Virus record (IMG/VR): IMGVR_UViG_3300036985_003381
Span: 1 to 64,000 of that record
From: a virus
Reading direction: 5' to 3' (one strand)
DNA: 64,000 nucleotides
A program made the position numbers and the translations under genes. Below the pieces are notes generated by a model. It was not told where the DNA came from. It saw only the letters and a list, made by a program, of their open reading frames with translations, and did not search any database. This document shows, piece after piece, positions 25,701 through 33,457 of the stretch (positions are counted from its first letter, which is position 1; every line of letters begins with the position of its first letter).

Positions 25701-28700
25701 ATAGACTGTAAATTACCTAAGTCTTTTACTATAGAGTCATTAAACTCAGCATAACCGCCAATAGATTGTAAATTACCTAGTGATTCTACTTTAGAACCCT
25801 CAAAATAAGCATTACCCCCAATAGACTGTAAATTACCTAGTGATTCTACTTTAGAACCCTCAAAAGTAGCATAACCCCCAATAGACTGTAAATTACCTAA
25901 GTCTTTTACTATAGAGTCATTAAACTCAGCATAACCGCCAATAGATTGTAAATTACCTAGTGATTCTACTTTAGAACCCTCAAAATTAGCATAACCCCCA
26001 ATAGACTGTAAATTACCTAAGTCTTTTACTATAGAACCATTAAAAGTAGCATAACCCCCAATAGACTGTAAATTACCTAAGTCTTTTACTATAGAATTAG
26101 TAAAATTAGCAGTACCCCCAATAGATTGTAAATTACCTAGTGATTCTATTTTAGAACGTCCAAAATCAGCAGTACCCCCAATAGATTGTAAATTACCTAG
26201 TGATTCTACTTTAGAACGTTCAAAATCAGCATTACCACTAATATATTTTAAATTTTTTGGGAATACAACTGAACTACTATCATAATAATCATTAATCAAT
26301 ATTTCAGTATTTGATTCAATACCACTACTATATAATGCAATTTTTCCTCTTAAATCCTCAGCAACATCACCATACCTTACTTTTACTTTAATATTTTCAG
26401 TTAATTTGCTTACTAACCCATTTTCACCATAATCAACAGAATATTTTTTAGCATCTTTTATTATATCAAAATATTCTAATATGTCATCCATAGACATATC
26501 CTTATCTTCAATGTTCTTAGTAAAGTCTTTTACTTTATTATTATAAGCAATAGAATCTAACCACTTCTTACCACTATCGTTTGGTATACTTTCTTTTAAG
26601 AACTTATCTGCGACAGGTAGCATATCGGGTTCTAAATCTTGCTTAGAAGAAGCATTCCCTCTTACCTCACCAACCTTATCACCATCCATCCTTACAGCAA
26701 TCCTAGGAACGTATTCTCCCTTTTCATCATCTGTAACATAAACATAAAAATCACCTCCCTTTAATTGGTTTAGTGCATTTGTTTTTGTACACCAATAAGT
26801 ATTTTGTACTAACTGAGATAATTTATTTGCTGTATTACTTAAATCTTGTGCATTATTTCCACCATCAAACTTCAACCATTTGCCTTCTTTAGTAGATACC
26901 ATAGAATTAGCACCAACAATATTATTTACATTATTTGCTTGTACTTCTACATAATCTTTTAATAGTGCCTTGCTCTCGCTATCATAGATAGATGCAAGTG
27001 TCCCTGCATCAAATGGTGTAAAGTTTCTAATTGTTTTATTACTTCGCTTGGTATATGATCCTGTCTTAAAATCATAGTTATGAGTAAGAACAGCATCTAA
27101 TATTATATATTTAAACGCATCACTGTAATCAGATTGGTTTAGATAGTCCTTCCATTGACTTAATGTTTCTGATTGCGCTCTTGCATACTCTTTAATATAA
27201 TTAGCTCTCATAGGAGAGTTTTCATCAAGAGCAGACCTGGCACTTTCTATCCTACTTAAAGATGCACCTTCGTCTTCTAATGTGGTAATCTCAGCTTTTA
27301 TGGCTTGTGTAATTGCAGGGCTATCTTCATTAATTATATATTTATTAATATCTTTTATAAGTTTATTAAACTCTTCAGATATTTTTTTACCTACCTCTTC
27401 CTTGGTGAACTTTACTCCAGATAAACCAATTTGATTCATTGCCTGAGCAGTTCTCTTATCTTGTATACCAACCCTATTATATTTAAGAACATCGTTTTCA
27501 GTAAGATTTATTAATCCTTTCTGAGACTTGGATTTTATAGTTGACCTTTTAACCCTTGAACCATATTTATTTACAATATAATGAGACCCTCCGGTACCAT
27601 ATATATTTGGTAAAGTTTTAATTGCCTTATATCCTAATCCTAGTTTATTTAATTCTTGTGTTATTCTTGGACCTTCAATAATTTTATCTATATATCCATT
27701 CTTATCCATTTTAAACCTGTCAGCAAATGCATCAAAGTCTTTCTGAGACTTAGAAATAGGGAATTCCTTATTCATCTTATCAACCTCAGATTGTACCTTA
27801 TCAGATACTACAGGAACACGCTCAAAGAAGTTATTCTCAGCTGCTCTATTTTTACTTAAAGTATCTTTACTAATTTTTGTGAATCCGTTTTTCTTGTAGA
27901 ATTCATTTAATTGCTTTTGATTTAATCCTTTCTTAGTACCTGCACGTCTTTCTGATTGAGCTAATGGCTCTCCAATAAGAGTTATATTGTTCTTATCTGC
28001 AAAATTAGTTAGTGTCTTTAAAGACTCACTTCCCCTTCCTTGACCTAACTTGTCGGGATTTACTTGGAAGTCATCGATAGTCACATAACCATCATTACTT
28101 TCTGATAACCAAAATGTAGCTCCGTCGAACATCATCGCTACATCAGAGCGACTATCTCCACGCATCTGTGCAACACTCGATAGGTCAGTAAAGAACAGTC
28201 TATTTTTGTTGGCATCTAATCCACCAAAGAATGTGTCTTTTATCTCTTCATATTTACCTTCTGTAGAGACCTGTGATTTAGATACCACAGGATTTCTCTC
28301 CATCATATTATTTTTAGTGCTCTTCTCGAAACCGAATTTTGAGTAAAACTCTTTCAACTTCTGAGGAGTCTCAAATCCCTTGGCTTTAATTTCACCAATA
28401 AGATTTGGAGTGAGTATCATTTTTACGTTATTCTCATCAGCAACCTTAGTAACGATGTTCATTATTTTTGAACCATTACTGGTACGCTCACCTTTGTTTT
28501 TACTTACAATCTCATCAATCTTAACAGTGTTGTCATCAATCTGAGTCATCTTGATTCTTCCGAGAAGATTTCCATTTTCGTCTGTAGCTGCATACCCTCC
28601 ACCTAAGTGGTCATTTGGGAATACCACATCCATCTTATCAAAGAAATTATCAGATTTTGTTGCTAATTGTGACTTGGATACAGCATTTGTAACTTCAAAA

Positions 28701-31700
28701 ACTGCTACTTTTGGTATTGCTCCTGCACTTGATGCTACATTTTTCTGTTCAAATTTTGGCTCTTGTGCTTTCCTTGAAGTCTCTGATCCTGACTTATTAT
28801 ATTTTATATAAGATTCAGTTACATTACTTGATTTATAAAAATCAGTAGGTTGATATATACCATTTATTTTAGCCAAAAGAGACCACCCAAAAGATGGATG
28901 ATGGTCTACAGCATCAGGTTTAGTTTCAACAATTTTAAATGTATTTGGGTCAAATTTAATTACATTAATTATTTCACCTCCTTCAACACCCTTGTTAAGT
29001 GGGTCCATTATTCTATTAAAAAACTCTTCTTTATTTTTTACTCCTATTGCTTTTTGAAAAATCTTATTTGCAGCGATTGCATTGTTTAATGCTTTCCTTA
29101 AATCAGGAGAATAATTATTTTTAATATCTAATAGTTCTACAATCTTTTTAGGATTACTTTTAAATGAACTAAAATTTTTAATATTCTTGCCATACTTATC
29201 TTTAAATGCTTTAAATGCTGCTTTATTTTCAGAATTAGATTCAATAGTTTTATTAAATGTATCTATCAATTCTGATTCACTCATTATCCCTTTATCTGTA
29301 ATTAAGTTAATAAGTTCTGCAAATGTATGTTGTTGGAATTGCCAAGAATTAGATAATGTTCCTGAATGCGGAGCAAATAAAGATGCCTTTCCCTCTTTTG
29401 CATTTCTTATAAATGATTCTGCTTGAGCTTGTGAATTAAATGCCGCCAAATTAGACACGTCTCCAAGTTTTTTATTTTTTAAAGACATCATATATGGGAC
29501 ATAATTTTTCCCACCAAGCATATTTATTTTAAATCCATTCCCTAAATCTGTTTCACCTACGGTTGTATAATCATACATATTTGTTACAAAAGGCATTCCG
29601 TTAAATTCCTTTATATCAATATCTTCAACTAGGTTTTTAATAAATGATCTGCTGTCATCTGAAACACTAGGAGCTTTCTTTGTATCCTTACTACTTTTAG
29701 ACCCAAAGTTAAATATTCCTATTTCACCACCACTATTAAGTTCTTTTAAATAATCACCATTAATCTCCTCACCTTGTCTTATTGATTTAGATACCGTATT
29801 TAAAAAATCTATTAGCTCTTTAGTGTTTTTTGTATCTTCAAATACAGTTATTTTACCACCTGTTATTTTAGATACGGTTTGATTAATTACAGCAGCAATT
29901 TTTTGAAGTATTGTCGGTGATATATTAACATATTCTTGCTCTAATATAGCAGCCAATTCAACAATATATTCCTCATATTTAACATCTCCTTTATAATTAT
30001 TTGCAAAATCTACTAAATATTTATTTGCAGTGCTATTTAGTATTGGTTGCATTTTATCTACAAATGTTTTAAATATTTGCTCGTTTTCACCAAACACTTT
30101 TAACATTATACCATGAGCAACCTCATGTGCTACCGTAAGTTTATTTGCTTTATTTAAATTTATATCTATACTACCAGAAAAAGACCCATCACTTTGTTTA
30201 GTATAACTAAAATTTCCTGCTGACCCCTTTTCTCCGTTTACTTTTTCAACTGCTGTATTATAGCTTTCTTCGGTATCATGTATAACTATATCAAAATTAG
30301 GTAGAACTGATTTTAATGTTTTTATAGCCTTTTGAGCTTTATTAATTATACTAGAATGTAACTCAGAACCCTTTGCCTTTAAAGCATTTATTTTTTCTGC
30401 ATTTGTTATTGATATACCACTATCTACTGGTGTTTGTGGTTGTCGATACATTGAGTCTTTAGTAGAAAAATCTTTATTCTTTCCCTTATTTTCTACAAAT
30501 CCAAACTTCTTATAAAATTCTTTTAATCTATTTACAGAAGTACCACCAAAATCAATTGATGGTGTTAATACTATTCTTCTACCAATACTATCTGCATATT
30601 TTATAATAGCCTCCATTGCCTTAGAACCAACACCTGTGCTTCTTTCATCTTTTGGTACCTCTATCCTTGACAATGTTAAATCACCTTTGTCAGAATTACC
30701 CGTCAAGTCAACAATAACCCCATATTCATTTTCAATTTGTTTTGAAAATTCTATTGGTTCTAGTACTTGGGCTTCATCGGTTTTGGTTTGGTTTTTGGTT
30801 TTGCTTTCATCTGTTGTTTCGTTTAATGGTTTAACTTGTTGTGTGGTTTGAGCCAACGCATCTAATTCTTTTTGAGCCTCCGCTATTGGCACTGCTATAT
30901 CTCCTATAGTTACAGTGCCTGTAGTGGTGTCTGGTGACTGAAGTGCTTCCTCAAGGATTACTTTCCTTTTTTGCTCTTCATCAGTAAGGACTTTTTTGGT
31001 CCCTGTGGTAGTTTCTTGAAGTTGGGTGTCTCCTTCTCCCATGCCTTGCAATCCCATTTCGGGCTGTTCATTGCGTAACATGCTTTCACTTGTTGTTTGT
31101 TCTTGAATGGCATTTTTTGTTATATTAGTAAGTTTTTCATCTATTGCATCAATTTGATCTTTATATGGCTTAACTAAACTTGGGTCTTTATCTTTTATTT
31201 TTTCAGTTAATTCTTGTTTTTGTTTTAATAAATCTAGAGATTCTTTAGTTTGATCCAAAGATAACCCCGGGGGTATTTGATTAAATAATTGTTCTGCCTT
31301 TTGGTAGTTTACCAATTCCTGTTTAGCCTCATCAAGACTTAGTTCACCTAAGTTTACTTTTAATTTCAAGTCTGCAACATATGCTTTTTGTATTTTTTCA
31401 TTGTTTGCAGTAAGACCAAATACTTTAAGCGTATTATCGCTCAAGTCTTTGAATGCACCTGCCTTATACGCACTACCAACTGTACTTACACCTGTTATTA
31501 CAAATCCTCCTAACCCCTCTAAAAAACCTGCCTTGCCCACTTGGCTCATATACTCACCTATGGTTTCTGGCGTAGTAAATAATTGCTTGTCTTGCATATC
31601 ATTATATACTTGCTTTATGGTTATATCCGCAATTTCTTGAGCTACACCAGTTTCAGCCTCAGCCAAGAATCCTCCTACCAGCTTTAATGCTCCTTTTTGT

Positions 31701-33454
31701 ATTTCGCCTTTTACAACATTATCTATTAACTCCTTACTTGATACCGCCTGTATTGCTGCGCCAGGTTTATATTGACCTATTACCTTTAATGCTAAATTAT
31801 TCAATAACCCTTTACTTTCAATAGCATTTCTAAAACCAGCCTTCTCTAATGCTGACCCAATGCCTCCAGTAATAACTTTTAATGCTAATTTATCATTTTC
31901 AGGTATTTTGCTTAGTTCAGGATCGTCTTCAATTTCCTTAGTCATACCATCATATATCTGTGAGAACATAGATATGGCTCTAATAGGCGCACCGCCTAAC
32001 ATAGAAAGAGATGAAGTTGCTAACCCATAGCTCGCTTGTGATAAATATGACCTCTTATCAGATGATATATATTGTTCTGTAGAAGAATCTTCAGATTTCA
32101 ATAAATTACTCCAACCATCTCTTAATAGTGGGTCTGTAACTGATCTTATTTCTTTTTTTATTGTTTTTTTTACTTCATCTGTTAGGTAAGGGTTAGACAT
32201 TAATACTACATCTGTTAATGTATTTACTATCCCTGAAGGTATACTGCCAGCACTCTTAGCTACCCCCTGTAGTAACATATCTCCATATGTGCCTTTGTCT
32301 TCAAGCATTCCCACATATTTACCTACATTGTAATCTAAGTCTTTTTTATGTGCTTTATACAGTGGTATTGACTTATCTAATACTTCTTTTTGTCCTTTAA
32401 GATTATCATATACTCTGGTTATTTCATCATATAGACTTTTAACCTCCGGAGTATTTCTTTGATCCTCAGGATAAGAATTGTACATCCTAGTTAAATCATC
32501 ATAGTTTTTAGAAGTTTTTATATAATCATACTTATTTTTTTCTATATTATTTGCTTCTATGTTTATATTAGTTATTGCTCCAATATAATTTTTTTCATTT
32601 AATATCTGATTATTATATTTATCTACCTCCTTTTGAACACGAATAATAGGGTCTTTAACATAATTGGTAGAGGTCTTAATGTAATCCTTTAATTCTTCCG
32701 CAGTTTTTGTTTTTTTAGAATCAAAGAATATATCTAAAGGGAAATCTCTTTTTCCTTCAGGTGTTGTAACTGTTACATAATCACCACTTATACCTGTCTT
32801 TTCGAATGTAACCCCATTACCTTTAAATAGATAATTTAAATATGGTACAGCATTTTCCTCTCTCTGAGACATTAACTCAGGGGTAATTTGCTCTAACTTC
32901 TTACCAATATCCTCAGTTTGTGTTATTTCGGCTTGTTTTTCTTTCGGAGCTTTAAATAACTTTTTTGATTCATCTTCATATGAAGGTGCCTTGGCAACAT
33001 CAATACCACCTTTTTCAGTAGGTCTAACTAATTTACCCTTAAATGGGTCAAATGGTGGAGCAGAAAGTTTTTTTGATGGTGTATCTAATACTTGCTCGTC
33101 TTCAACAGTACGTCCGTAATTTTCGTGTCCACTTGATATAGTTGGAGGCAATTGTCTCCTCCAGCTTTCGTCTTCAGGTTTTTCTGAATCCAAAGAACCA
33201 CCCGTTGAAGGTAATCCCATAATTCGTCCTTTTTTTTTTACTTCCGGAGTAGCAATAGATTCTGGCTCCCCTATACCTAAAAGTGTTTTAAAATCAGAAA
33301 TATCTCCATTATATCCGTCCTTAACGAATAACTTATGGGAGACATCTAATGCCTTTGGGTTTGTAGATACGAGTGTTTTAAAATCAGAAATATCTCCATT
33401 ATATCCGTCCTTAACGAATAACTTATGCGCTACCTGTAATGATTTTTCGTCCAT
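19721..33454 (-). CDS. Giant polyvalent virion/ejection-type protein (4577 aa)
   Basis: The longest gene of the window. Visible parts, in order: duplicated 25-residue N-terminal motif (5-63); a hydrophobic stretch (about 390-700); a GNAT-like domain (900-1005) with STGVGSK; a zinc-metalloprotease motif AHEVAHG (about 1105-1115); two further GNAT-like domains (about 1591-1720 and 1728-1884); a segment with YWCTKTNALNQLKGGDFYVYV (about 2190-2290); eleven 20-residue LGNLQSIGG repeats (about 2395-2637); polyvalent-protein signatures KVIYKNDLLDYFKTNRIEIV (about 2815), EEVQSDWGQ (about 2998), AWTTGEQQ (about 3160), GGKGMKGFY (about 3265); a long helical C-terminal part with a Gly/Ala-rich segment and WGGDDDEEEKQK. 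Six SKSQ linkers lie between parts. Its position next to ejection proteins suggests delivery into the host with the DNA (T7 gp16-like role), inferred from context. Confidence 0.85.
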   Translation of the reverse strand: MDEKSLQVAHKLFVKDGYNGDISDFKTLVSTNPKALDVSHKLFVKDGYNGDISDFKTLLGIGEPESIATPEVKKKGRIMGLPSTGGSLDSEKPEDESWRRQLPPTISSGHENYGRTVEDEQVLDTPSKKLSAPPFDPFKGKLVRPTEKGGIDVAKAPSYEDESKKLFKAPKEKQAEITQTEDIGKKLEQITPELMSQREENAVPYLNYLFKGNGVTFEKTGISGDYVTVTTPEGKRDFPLDIFFDSKKTKTAEELKDYIKTSTNYVKDPIIRVQKEVDKYNNQILNEKNYIGAITNINIEANNIEKNKYDYIKTSKNYDDLTRMYNSYPEDQRNTPEVKSLYDEITRVYDNLKGQKEVLDKSIPLYKAHKKDLDYNVGKYVGMLEDKGTYGDMLLQGVAKSAGSIPSGIVNTLTDVVLMSNPYLTDEVKKTIKKEIRSVTDPLLRDGWSNLLKSEDSSTEQYISSDKRSYLSQASYGLATSSLSMLGGAPIRAISMFSQIYDGMTKEIEDDPELSKIPENDKLALKVITGGIGSALEKAGFRNAIESKGLLNNLALKVIGQYKPGAAIQAVSSKELIDNVVKGEIQKGALKLVGGFLAEAETGVAQEIADITIKQVYNDMQDKQLFTTPETIGEYMSQVGKAGFLEGLGGFVITGVSTVGSAYKAGAFKDLSDNTLKVFGLTANNEKIQKAYVADLKLKVNLGELSLDEAKQELVNYQKAEQLFNQIPPGLSLDQTKESLDLLKQKQELTEKIKDKDPSLVKPYKDQIDAIDEKLTNITKNAIQEQTTSESMLRNEQPEMGLQGMGEGDTQLQETTTGTKKVLTDEEQKRKVILEEALQSPDTTTGTVTIGDIAVPIAEAQKELDALAQTTQQVKPLNETTDESKTKNQTKTDEAQVLEPIEFSKQIENEYGVIVDLTGNSDKGDLTLSRIEVPKDERSTGVGSKAMEAIIKYADSIGRRIVLTPSIDFGGTSVNRLKEFYKKFGFVENKGKNKDFSTKDSMYRQPQTPVDSGISITNAEKINALKAKGSELHSSIINKAQKAIKTLKSVLPNFDIVIHDTEESYNTAVEKVNGEKGSAGNFSYTKQSDGSFSGSIDINLNKANKLTVAHEVAHGIMLKVFGENEQIFKTFVDKMQPILNSTANKYLVDFANNYKGDVKYEEYIVELAAILEQEYVNISPTILQKIAAVINQTVSKITGGKITVFEDTKNTKELIDFLNTVSKSIRQGEEINGDYLKELNSGGEIGIFNFGSKSSKDTKKAPSVSDDSRSFIKNLVEDIDIKEFNGMPFVTNMYDYTTVGETDLGNGFKINMLGGKNYVPYMMSLKNKKLGDVSNLAAFNSQAQAESFIRNAKEGKASLFAPHSGTLSNSWQFQQHTFAELINLITDKGIMSESELIDTFNKTIESNSENKAAFKAFKDKYGKNIKNFSSFKSNPKKIVELLDIKNNYSPDLRKALNNAIAANKIFQKAIGVKNKEEFFNRIMDPLNKGVEGGEIINVIKFDPNTFKIVETKPDAVDHHPSFGWSLLAKINGIYQPTDFYKSSNVTESYIKYNKSGSETSRKAQEPKFEQKNVASSAGAIPKVAVFEVTNAVSKSQLATKSDNFFDKMDVVFPNDHLGGGYAATDENGNLLGRIKMTQIDDNTVKIDEIVSKNKGERTSNGSKIMNIVTKVADENNVKMILTPNLIGEIKAKGFETPQKLKEFYSKFGFEKSTKNNMMERNPVVSKSQVSTEGKYEEIKDTFFGGLDANKNRLFFTDLSSVAQMRGDSRSDVAMMFDGATFWLSESNDGYVTIDDFQVNPDKLGQGRGSESLKTLTNFADKNNITLIGEPLAQSERRAGTKKGLNQKQLNEFYKKNGFTKISKDTLSKNRAAENNFFERVPVVSDKVQSEVDKMNKEFPISKSQKDFDAFADRFKMDKNGYIDKIIEGPRITQELNKLGLGYKAIKTLPNIYGTGGSHYIVNKYGSRVKRSTIKSKSQKGLINLTENDVLKYNRVGIQDKRTAQAMNQIGLSGVKFTKEEVGKKISEEFNKLIKDINKYIINEDSPAITQAIKAEITTLEDEGASLSRIESARSALDENSPMRANYIKEYARAQSETLSQWKDYLNQSDYSDAFKYIILDAVLTHNYDFKTGSYTKRSNKTIRNFTPFDAGTLASIYDSESKALLKDYVEVQANNVNNIVGANSMVSTKEGKWLKFDGGNNAQDLSNTANKLSQLVQNTYWCTKTNALNQLKGGDFYVYVTDDEKGEYVPRIAVRMDGDKVGEVRGNASSKQDLEPDMLPVADKFLKESIPNDSGKKWLDSIAYNNKVKDFTKNIEDKDMSMDDILEYFDIIKDAKKYSVDYGENGLVSKLTENIKVKVRYGDVAEDLRGKIALYSSGIESNTEILINDYYDSSSVVFPKNLKYISGNADFERSKVESLGNLQSIGGTADFGRSKIESLGNLQSIGGTANFTNSIVKDLGNLQSIGGYATFNGSIVKDLGNLQSIGGYANFEGSKVESLGNLQSIGGYAEFNDSIVKDLGNLQSIGGYATFEGSKVESLGNLQSIGGNAYFEGSKVESLGNLQSIGGYAEFNDSIVKDLGNLQSIGGNAYFEGSKVESLGNLQSIGGNADFGRSKIESLGNLQSIGGQFYSDSPTLNEQALDIKEKNSQATPQPVSKSQKGQDIKDLASKIRSKKLSGLGVHVDFGISKTIYNGALEIAAREVEKGSKLGNAINKAIQWIDSKINNAKWNKGLFAKHLNDKYKVTLNGKEVEVEVDNSKPTAELINGFYSPLERGINKSKLDKATGKEWLKRLIGETEGDELKWTGVADYLTENSDKVIYKNDLLDYFKTNRIEIVEVVKEEPTEDDIDTLMNDEVGEDMSRDDAIEYLRNDYVENSRTKFSQYQLEGQKENYKEILVTLPSKEKPLLLRDWYEGNMSKYRGQEGIKAPKFADLTDKEFNKVYEEFNRSEKERIAANRKAQTSFQSSHFDEPNILVHLRMNTRTDVEGNKVLFLEEVQSDWGQKGKKEGFKDTSEQESIINKSKEKISEYNKSLKKLGLLPNSSTSEIAEFKQGKTERTSEINKAIARLEKYKDTVRNNRDWDAANKEIEKYETEKITIRKEILSAFNGIEIENEKINIAERSIDNANASTPQAPFVMDTNAWAKLGLKVALKEAVKQGADKIAWTTGEQQNDRYDLSKQVDEILYSKLDNGKYIISADKNNQSISSGVYSESQLEGVLGKEISNKIINNEGNVSEEYHSVIGNDYYSGQPREHKVLKGDYLKIGGKGMKGFYGSPKEGSLGIVGNVAKSLFKQEPKTTEIIKKIYDGNQQEIRFFQDFLENAGEGIYNVDAVKLEINENSDLYKEFKKLKLKSKSNNITTTQNSIDITPELKESVESGIPLFKGLNQPVSKSQKGDLSESNLPGYDAMIKKLDKIIDETSNKIDSTKKRVYTSALAYLQSSLVYENATDVQREALVRMLNKKLGVREKSAPSPGKLFDTIKDIKNITMTDTQLLKQRIRDMAKSSRDTKAAWLKISAEVIKSVRALKINGKISTSQLTAILNKFSKINMFNDDSINTFLDYMSNVFKDVDYQNKLIAANKIKKQIAKLAANKSKNADLRALAKKFLELDTSLVEDIDRYNSIATQLKESITGTKSSDNFVDIIDIVPTLKYIETVKKIQDRILFNRASEQLEELFGIDDTSGMTYNQIIKLIKEDKLIIKKEDEGLFRKKAKGRFDSFSAIINKIISTGTEPISGDIFELTASEEQTIKKFMSMDLSLLDLKTVIDAVDALQNFIQNKSIAKIGSVFYEYTGLKNSLELEKNKLISSKIKLYFSGVIGGAAYEQLSSLPSLIEKMFKGVIRGGIFEDKSGISSVVNGKAEATSEVKKFAVEYTKEFGDTKPNGKDFFDEENIVERGMYAHMLRTIIGTNEQMEDDFIRSKNDIIDSIEYLTNDKSSEEENRLGELYKKVYNKILKDAESIEDIEGKVSSINGEAVLFWVNKWDSKFDEMNDVSKSIYNEILERESNYTPARYLNTELKKELDIEQTQSVFNTNNFRPGTLYKEESGSLKKAQHKPLPKGSYINLSFDTNNVNSMYDALIDIKTAGPIRQLQAFMENMSNIIPNKNDRNLLKSRVNHYVKLTRNKNNINNEQLSRAINKLNSITSIGVASALTSLSQPVKQVVPLAFNTIINANGLDIRNIWNKQIRDFIDNSGTTVANRSMASEAQITKSNKLEDLINNSSGIKQLEYIKKLGEFQLKWLLEKPDVFIARASWFTYYKDYLSKNKIKFDFNVYNEDAKNYATRMVNRQQNISDPDLGGMLFTKNDAYRTIVVKTIFAFANFRINQSIRLINDVTTLTSFTSSKQDKAIAAKSLAGFAVEAAAFRLVSIGTTALLDSITNSIWGGDDDEEEKQKRLNNIYKGQITNLAADMLSPVPLTDPAVTFGINYIANMLQMDKPEKERLLLFEAKPKDFVKQAGILGIAAEDAMGLYKLSKMIYTKQFVDDYGNTKTLSDEDVNKLPLLLLLNSVSMLKLVPTDVKTISKRELAIIKKQGKTEKQLTKKTSSKSSSIEDIDKEIYKEIENIDKEIDDAINENF
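25561..26226 (-). repeat. Eleven tandem 60-bp repeats in the giant gene
   Basis: The period is exactly 60 bp, one 20-residue unit per repeat, with core LGNLQSIGG and variable flanks such as KVES or IVKD and EFNDS, NFEGS or DFGRS. Copies alternate between at least two variants, so it looks like recent unequal exchange. The protein pattern suggests a stacked beta-solenoid (leucine-rich-repeat-like). Confidence 0.85.
33282..33427 (-). repeat. Duplicated 56-bp block at the 5' end of the giant gene
   Basis: A 56-bp sequence at 33282-33337 is repeated identically at 33372-33427, 90 bp apart. It encodes HKLFVKDGYNGDISDFKTL twice (residues about 10-28 and 40-58). Similar short N-terminal repeats occur in virion proteins of Bacteroidota phages; here they could bind another capsid or ejection protein. 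Confidence 0.8.
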
Positions 33455-33457
33455 TTT

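Noticed and set aside
25561-26226. Regular 60-bp repeats as a CRISPR array
   Set aside because: There are no unique spacers; the repeats are in frame and encode a 20-residue protein repeat.
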